Origin: a virus
IMG/VR virus record: IMGVR_UViG_3300046804_001259
Coordinates: 1 to 33,360 of that record
Length of the DNA stretch: 33,360 bases
Direction: 5' to 3' (one strand)
The stretch's first letter is position 1, and each line of letters opens with the position of its first letter. The position numbers were made by a program, and so were the translations under genes. Below the pieces are notes generated by a model that was not told the DNA's origin, ran no database searches, and was given only the letters and a program-made list of their open reading frames with translations. Positions 28,718 to 33,360 of the stretch are shown piece after piece.

Positions 28718-31044
28718 TAGTATCTCCCATCAGGTTGTAATCTATAGCGGATGTTACCTAAGCGCCAAAAGCTATCAAGATCATTGCTGGATAATTGAAT
28801 TGATATCAGACGACCTCTGAATCTTGGGTTGAACCATTTTGTGTCTTGAGTCATTGGGTATGGCCCATAGACTTCTGGATCCTGTCCAGCAAAATCTGTT
28901 ACATAAAAAGTAATGTAAACAGTTGCGTTTTGATCTCCGTCATAAAGACCCCATTTCATATCGGGCCATACTTCATCGACAAAGCTCTTAACATCCGCTT
29001 CAGTCATGGCGAAATAGCCAGTTCTGAAGAATGAATTCATTGCCACTCCATCTGCATTTGGAGAAGTTTCATGCTGATATAGATATCCAGAAACAGGATC
29101 AGCGCCGATAGGTTTACCTAAAACAGATTGATCAGTCCAAGCTGTTCTGCTCATGGTTCCATAATCCCAGCAGTTTAGATACACGTTATATTTAACGTAT
29201 GAATTGTTTTCTCCGCCTGAGCTTAAATTTGGATAGAACCAAGAAATTTCTCCAAATAGAGAATTAACGGCGACTCGTATTTTATCTAAATGATTAGTAT
29301 CTAGATCTTGGAAAATAACATCCCATACAGGACATGGAACTGGCTGAACGCCATTTCCAGAAAGAGAGAAGAACTGAGATTGTCCCATCCAGTAAACTGT
29401 GCCAGAAATCGCTGCAACAGCCTTTCTTGCTATCAATCCGCAACCAGTAGCGATTTCGTTAAATCCATATACATATGGAGGGCCAATGTATTGCATTGAC
29501 CATAATCCAAGATCCGTAAATATAAGACCTTGTTGCTGGGCCTGAATACAGCCAACTATTTTTGATCCTTTTGGTATTCTATAAGATCCTGCCTGATTAA
29601 TTACAGTTCCTACCCAACTATTAAAATCATTTACATCAGACCATCTAATAAGCAACGGATCTGGAATTCCATCAAATGTACATCCCCAAGAAACTAATTG
29701 TCTCTGAGGCATAGCCACGAATACCCCATCGTTATATGGTGGAGCATTAGATATTGTTACTGATAAAGGTTGTCCGCCTAATGGATCAAACAAATAAATT
29801 GGCTGATAAGGTGCGTAATTTACTTTAAAATTACCCCGTGTTGTTGGGCTTCCACTTAATGATCCTCCGCTTGATGCTGTATTAAATGTGAAAGATCCAG
29901 ATGAAGACGAACTTACATATACAATTCGATTCCAAGTTGAAGGAGAGAATCCAGATAATGTTACTGAACATCCTACTGGAATTGTATAAGTTTCATCATA
30001 AGTAATTGTAGCAGTAGCTCCACTACCAGTAGCGGATTCTGCATTAGTTGCTACTGCAGTATCTAATGCAACGGATACTAGATAACTTCCCCAGTTATCA
30101 AAACTCCAATTCAACGCAGGAATATTATCACCATTAAATACTATTGGAGTATCGATACCATATCCATATCCGCCTCTTCCGTATCCGCCAACTCCGTATC
30201 CAGTTCCTAATTGAGAGGTTGGAATGCCGAAATTATAAGTAAGATTTACTTTCTCATTATTAATATATGCTGATCCTGTTCCACTAGGGACAAGAGTGGA
30301 ATTGAATGTAAATGTATTTACATCAACAACTTTCTGTATTATATAATCTCCATAGAAAGTTATTCCTTTAACAACTAATGGAATTAACACAGAAAAAGTA
30401 TCGCCAACATTGTATCCATGATTTGGCAAAGTTATTTCTATGATGCTTGAATTTTCAGTAACTGATATTAAAGGAACTGTTCCACCAGCCTCTGAAGATT
30501 CAGCATTAACTGGCTCGCCAAGAGCGTTTACGGCAATTATCCTATATATATCTCCGATATATGGATAACATTCATAAAGACCAAATAAAACAAGCCCGCC
30601 AATACTTACTTGCGTGGCAATATATACAGTACAAAAAGCATTGATACCACTAGAGTTGGGATCTGTAATTCTGACATAAGGACTGCCATCAATAGTTTCA
30701 AAATCTACAGTTGGATTAGTTACCTGATATTGAGGAGTAACATCGTTTAATACGTCATTGGTCAATATATTAATTGATGACTCGAATCCACCAGAACTAT
30801 TTTGAAGCCCTATAGCTAGATGATCAGAAGAATTGATATCCTGCCAAGGCCATATCGCTCTAATTACTTTTGAGAATGGATTGGAGTAATACTTAGTCCA
30901 CCCGCCAAGTTTCTGTACAAGCCCATTGCCATTTCTGTCGTAAATAAATCGTATTAAGTTGGTAGAAGATAAACCGGCCTCATTTAATGCTGGGGTCTCA
31001 TTCTGATCCACTCCGGGCTTAATTTTAAATGACGCATGAGGCAT
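28717..31044 (-). CDS. Tail hub / packaged-DNA stabilisation protein (P22 gp10-like)
   Basis: 775 residues. NGNGLVQKLGGWTKYYSNPF opens the protein. Residues ~280-297 carry the Gly/Tyr-rich LGTGYGVGGYGRGGYGYG run, and ~446-480 contain MPQRQLVSWGCTFDGIPDPL and IRWSDVNDFNSWVGT. These are signatures of the gp10-like tail hub family of short-tailed phages. Two beta-domain inserts, around NHGYNVGDTFSV (~208-219) and SVTLSGFSPSTWNRIVYV (~360-377), look duplicated. It would seal the DNA exit channel under the adaptor protein encoded next door. Confidence 0.8.
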   Translation of the reverse strand: MPHASFKIKPGVDQNETPALNEAGLSSTNLIRFIYDRNGNGLVQKLGGWTKYYSNPFSKVIRAIWPWQDINSSDHLAIGLQNSSGGFESSINILTNDVLNDVTPQYQVTNPTVDFETIDGSPYVRITDPNSSGINAFCTVYIATQVSIGGLVLFGLYECYPYIGDIYRIIAVNALGEPVNAESSEAGGTVPLISVTENSSIIEITLPNHGYNVGDTFSVLIPLVVKGITFYGDYIIQKVVDVNTFTFNSTLVPSGTGSAYINNEKVNLTYNFGIPTSQLGTGYGVGGYGRGGYGYGIDTPIVFNGDNIPALNWSFDNWGSYLVSVALDTAVATNAESATGSGATATITYDETYTIPVGCSVTLSGFSPSTWNRIVYVSSSSSGSFTFNTASSGGSLSGSPTTRGNFKVNYAPYQPIYLFDPLGGQPLSVTISNAPPYNDGVFVAMPQRQLVSWGCTFDGIPDPLLIRWSDVNDFNSWVGTVINQAGSYRIPKGSKIVGCIQAQQQGLIFTDLGLWSMQYIGPPYVYGFNEIATGCGLIARKAVAAISGTVYWMGQSQFFSLSGNGVQPVPCPVWDVIFQDLDTNHLDKIRVAVNSLFGEISWFYPNLSSGGENNSYVKYNVYLNCWDYGTMSRTAWTDQSVLGKPIGADPVSGYLYQHETSPNADGVAMNSFFRTGYFAMTEADVKSFVDEVWPDMKWGLYDGDQNATVYITFYVTDFAGQDPEVYGPYPMTQDTKWFNPRFRGRLISIQLSSNDLDSFWRLGNIRYRLQPDGRY

Positions 31045-31049
31045 TTAAA

Positions 31050-31835
31050 TTATCTCGTTGGAGTAGCTGATGTTGGAACAGAAGAAGAAGACCAAGCAGA
31101 AGCTTGAAAGCGCTTTTGCTCTTCAGCATTATTAGCTGCTGGCAGCAGAGTCTTATATTGAGCTTCGTAACTTTGAGCCATTGCTGGGTCATCGCTTTGA
31201 CGACCGAAATTACGCTGATAGGCGCTGATGTAAATCATACTTGCCAGTACCAGTAAGTCTGGTAGATAAGAGCTTATATATGTAGTTGCAGTGCCTGCAT
31301 CTCCGGCAGTGGCGTATTTATATAAACTATCCAGCCAAGAAGTGCCTATAGTTTGAATATAGCAACTAGCGCTTGGCTGTGGAACGATAAATAAATTTAT
31401 GTTGTCCTGACTTCCAAGATCTCCGAATAAATAAAAGTACTTCGGAGTTCCCCAATTAGCAGAAACGGCAGTAGATGGATAGACATTTTGTGCGAATTCT
31501 TTAGTTGTTGGAATTAGGGTAGAAAGAACCTCATATGAGGAAGTACTTGTAGTAACAATGTTTACAGTATCAATCGTCTTAAAATCAGCAGAAGAATAGG
31601 TGATATATTTAGTCCCAGCAGATAATGCTGTTGTTTGCAAAGCACCGCTCTGTAAAAAGTCTATATCACGCTGAATTCTAAGTTCAGCATAATTAAGCAT
31701 CTGCGGAATGATTGCATTAAAGGCAGCATCAGTACTTTGAACTACGCCGCTAACTGTCTGGGTATTAACCACAGCCATAGTTGCGACCTGAGTCACATAG
31801 CCATTGTAAGTAAGCGCATTTGTTGGTACTGGCAT
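31050..31835 (-). CDS. Head-tail adaptor / connector protein
   Basis: 261 residues. The N-terminal helical part (MLNYAELRIQRDIDFLQSGA) and the beta-rich middle with WGTPKYFYLFGD and INLFIVPQP resemble phage adaptor proteins (SU10-adaptor/P22 gp4-like) that join portal to tail hub. C-terminal LLPAANNAEEQKRFQASAW is typical of that group. Immediately upstream of the gp10-like gene, as expected. Family assignment is moderate. Confidence 0.75.
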   Translation of the reverse strand: MPVPTNALTYNGYVTQVATMAVVNTQTVSGVVQSTDAAFNAIIPQMLNYAELRIQRDIDFLQSGALQTTALSAGTKYITYSSADFKTIDTVNIVTTSTSSYEVLSTLIPTTKEFAQNVYPSTAVSANWGTPKYFYLFGDLGSQDNINLFIVPQPSASCYIQTIGTSWLDSLYKYATAGDAGTATTYISSYLPDLLVLASMIYISAYQRNFGRQSDDPAMAQSYEAQYKTLLPAANNAEEQKRFQASAWSSSSVPTSATPTR

Positions 31836-31853
31836 TTTTTCTACTCTAACCGA

Positions 31854-32333
31854 TTACGACAAAAAAAGTGCCTTTTCGTCAGATCTACGTTTCAATAGGC
31901 CCGGAAGCACTTTTCCGCCTGCCTTTGCCCATTTCAGAAACTCGTTTGCAGCCTCTTCATATTCGCCGCGATTATACTTCATTCTGAGGGACGACTTCTG
32001 CAGGCTACCTAAACCTACATTAAAACTAAATGAGACCAGAGCATCGAAGTGGTTTTGATTAGAAGTAGAGCTAGGACACAGTCTAGCCACACCTCGTTCA
32101 AACCTATCAAGATCAAATTCAAGTAACGCATTAACCTGCTCCATCGTCCAAACGCGATTATCTTCTGGATGAAGCCACAGATCCTTGCGGTCTTCTAACT
32201 TCATATTGGCCTGTTCTGGGTAAAGCACATGCCCCACCCCTACAGTCCATAATTTAGCTGGGCATAGGTATGGTTTAAGCCTCACGCCTTCGTGATGCTT
32301 AATCATTTCCTTTGCTTTTGAGCTGGTTTTCAT
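31854..32333 (-). CDS. Endolysin, GH24 (T4-type) lysozyme
   Basis: 159 residues. MIKHHEGVRLKPYLCPAKLW holds the catalytic Glu15 and Cys24, followed by TVGVGH (Thr30). The Glu-Cys-Thr variant of the Glu-Asp-Thr triad is common in phage GH24 enzymes ('CPAGxWTIGYGH'). NHFDALVSFSFNVGLGSLQK and the C-terminal GLLKRRSDEKALFL are the other family landmarks. There is no signal peptide, so it needs the holin encoded just upstream. It overlaps that gene by four bases. Confidence 0.92.
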   Translation of the reverse strand: MKTSSKAKEMIKHHEGVRLKPYLCPAKLWTVGVGHVLYPEQANMKLEDRKDLWLHPEDNRVWTMEQVNALLEFDLDRFERGVARLCPSSTSNQNHFDALVSFSFNVGLGSLQKSSLRMKYNRGEYEEAANEFLKWAKAGGKVLPGLLKRRSDEKALFLS

Positions 32334-32845
32334 TTCCCGAAGGCGCGTCCACCAAAATGGAAAGCAATGATACTGGCAAACAGAGCTTGAGTCTCGTCAT
32401 CCCAAAGCATGTTGGCGAGTGTAGGGAAATCAGTTCCCTTGTTCCAACCATACCAGAAAAGACCGGCATCCACGAATACAAGCAGGCCAAAAAATCCAAA
32501 TGTAATGATCGGACGGACTAAAGCCCTGAGATTCTTTACCCATTGGCTAGTGCCTTCATTTAGGCTCATATCGTGGGCGTAAATAGCCTGCATTTCAGCC
32601 TGCTGGGCCTGAATTGTAGACTGCTGTGTTTGTGCAGCGCTTTGCTGCATGATCTGGTCTAATTTGATCTCTTCCACTCGTGACTGAGCCTCAAAGCCCT
32701 GTTTGCGCATCTCTAGCTCATGCGCAGTCTGGATTTTGGCTAATTCCATTTCCTGTTTCTTATCAGATTTATCCTGAAAGAAATCGAGCAATTTAGGCAA
32801 CCCGCCAGCCAGAAAAGAGATTAAAGTTGAAAATAAAGTGATCAT
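32330..32845 (-). CDS. 3TM holin-like protein
   Basis: 171 residues. A hydrophobic N-terminus (~2-16), a long charged/Gln-rich helix (~25-95) and two more hydrophobic segments (~112-134, PIITFGFFGLLVFVDAGLF; ~154-166, LFASIIAFHFGG) give the layout of the GTA-type 3TM holin family. 'RALVRPIITFGF' and the terminal 'FHFGGRAFGK' are typical. It lies directly before the endolysin, supporting a lysis role. Confidence 0.8.
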   Translation of the reverse strand: MITLFSTLISFLAGGLPKLLDFFQDKSDKKQEMELAKIQTAHELEMRKQGFEAQSRVEEIKLDQIMQQSAAQTQQSTIQAQQAEMQAIYAHDMSLNEGTSQWVKNLRALVRPIITFGFFGLLVFVDAGLFWYGWNKGTDFPTLANMLWDDETQALFASIIAFHFGGRAFGK

Positions 32846-32852
32846 AAATTCC

Positions 32853-33092
32853 TCATTCTTTGTCTGCTTTATGGTCTAGTCTGTCAAATATAGACTTGAG
32901 CATATCTTTTATTTCGCGAATATCAGTTTTGTAGTCATCTTTAAGGACGAACTTGATTGGCATTTCTTCCTTTAATTTGGTCAAATCGTCTTTTAGCTCT
33001 CTGGTTGCTCCCCAAAGAGTCCTTATTAGCCACCCAAAAACGCTGGCGCATATCAAGACAAATGTGTTGACAATACTGATTTCGATTTCCAT
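32853..33092 (-). CDS. Small TM/coiled-coil lysis-accessory-like protein
   Basis: 79 residues with an N-terminal membrane segment (residues ~7-24, IVNTFVLICASVFGWLI) and a charged coiled-coil remainder (ELKDDLTKLKEEMPIKFVLK; DIREIKDMLKSIFDRL). It is similar in layout to XhlA-like accessory proteins and to the protein at 116-409. It is encoded next to the holin and lysozyme, which suggests a role in lysis. Confidence 0.72.
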   Translation of the reverse strand: MEIEISIVNTFVLICASVFGWLIRTLWGATRELKDDLTKLKEEMPIKFVLKDDYKTDIREIKDMLKSIFDRLDHKADKE

Positions 33093-33099
33093 GATGCTC

Positions 33100-33345
33100 T
33101 CAACAGTTCCAAGCTCGTAAACTCTTGTTTATTCTACTATTTGGATCGCGTGCTGTCTTGGCCCCAGTGAGCTTTTTTTTCATTCCTTCCATTCTGGCGC
33201 AAAAGGAATCTCGCCGAGCGCCACCTTCAGGCTGAGGCGCTTTTAGGTTCATCCCCTGAGCCTTAGCTGACGCTCGGCCCTTGGCGTTCAGGCCGCCGCT
33301 TGGATTTTTGCCTTCTTTACGTTGCCATGCTGGTGATTTAGCCAT
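33100..33345 (-). CDS. DUF6321-like conserved phage protein
   Basis: 81 residues. MAKSPAWQRKEGKNPSGGLN AKGRASAKAQG (read as one), FCARMEGMKKKLTG and the C-terminal RINKSLRAWNC match a very conserved small phage protein (DUF6321-type; 'KSPAWQRKEGKNPxGGLNxKGRxS') encoded near terminase and lysis genes. Very basic and Gly-rich; role unknown, perhaps packaging-related. AAGAGA lies ahead of the start near the window edge. Confidence 0.88.
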   Translation of the reverse strand: MAKSPAWQRKEGKNPSGGLNAKGRASAKAQGMNLKAPQPEGGARRDSFCARMEGMKKKLTGAKTARDPNSRINKSLRAWNC

Positions 33346-33360
33346 TTTGTGTCTCTTGAA

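Noticed and set aside
1-33360. tRNA, integrase, IS element or attachment site
   Set aside because: No cloverleaf, recombinase motif or long terminal inverted repeat was found, so no evidence for lysogeny can be claimed from this window.

Overview
This window is most of a tailed-phage (Caudoviricetes) genome or prophage-like contig, probably a podovirus-type phage of a Gram-negative, proteobacterial host. The evidence is densely packed ATGA-coupled small genes, GGAG-type ribosome binding sites, sigma70-like promoters, E. coli-type DnaA boxes (TTATNCACA), a P22 gp10-like tail hub protein, a GH24 lysozyme, a 3TM holin-like protein and a virion-borne SleB-type hydrolase. No terminase, portal or major capsid gene is visible. 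They would be expected beyond the right edge, upstream of the leftward late genes. No rRNA, tRNA, CRISPR array, IS element or integrase was seen.

Layout. (1) 1-927: two copies of an ~80-bp direct repeat flank a small membrane protein gene, followed by a gene-free stretch that holds a dense array of DnaA boxes on an 11-bp grid, in two head-to-head halves. (2) 928-4716, leftward: replication module with a small HTH protein, three uncharacterised proteins and a 708-residue primase-polymerase/helicase. Iteron-like ACTTCCGTAA repeats lie at and beyond the 3' end of the primase gene, and a terminator-like hairpin sits in its leader. (3) 4835-12787, leftward: about thirty small accessory/early genes, many coupled by ATGA overlaps. 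Recognisable members are a RuvC-like resolvase, a DUF3310 protein, a pyrimidine-dimer-glycosylase-like protein, zinc-ribbon proteins and a coiled-coil/DUF3820-like/OB-like protein under its own palindromic promoter. Several very short membrane peptides are also present. (4) 12788-12963: divergent promoter region. (5) 12964-18716, rightward: a second early/replication operon with small proteins, two PD-(D/E)XK-type nucleases, a metallophosphoesterase with an HTH-like N-terminus, a cysteine-peptidase-like protein and an SSB-like protein, closed by a strong intrinsic terminator. (6) 18704-33345, leftward (late): DUF6321 protein, membrane/coiled-coil protein, 3TM holin, lysozyme, adaptor, gp10-like hub, small virion proteins, GNAT acetyltransferase, a 1405-residue virion protein with two internal peptidase-S74-like domains, an 803-residue SleB-type hydrolase, tail fibre and tail-fibre assembly protein.

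How it fits together. The two divergent early operons supply DNA metabolism: primase-helicase, SSB, resolvase, RecB/Cas4-like nuclease and metallophosphoesterase. The leftward late operon supplies lysis and tail components. Two candidate replication-control regions, the DnaA-box array and the iterons, lie about 1.8 kb apart on either side of the small replication genes. Many early genes on both strands share a TACC/TATC-repeat leader just before the GGAG Shine-Dalgarno. Two promoters more than 9 kb apart share an identical 18-bp upstream element. The most unusual signals are the phased DnaA-box array, the shared leader, the ATGA-coupled hydrophobic micropeptides and the duplicated internal S74 chaperone domain.
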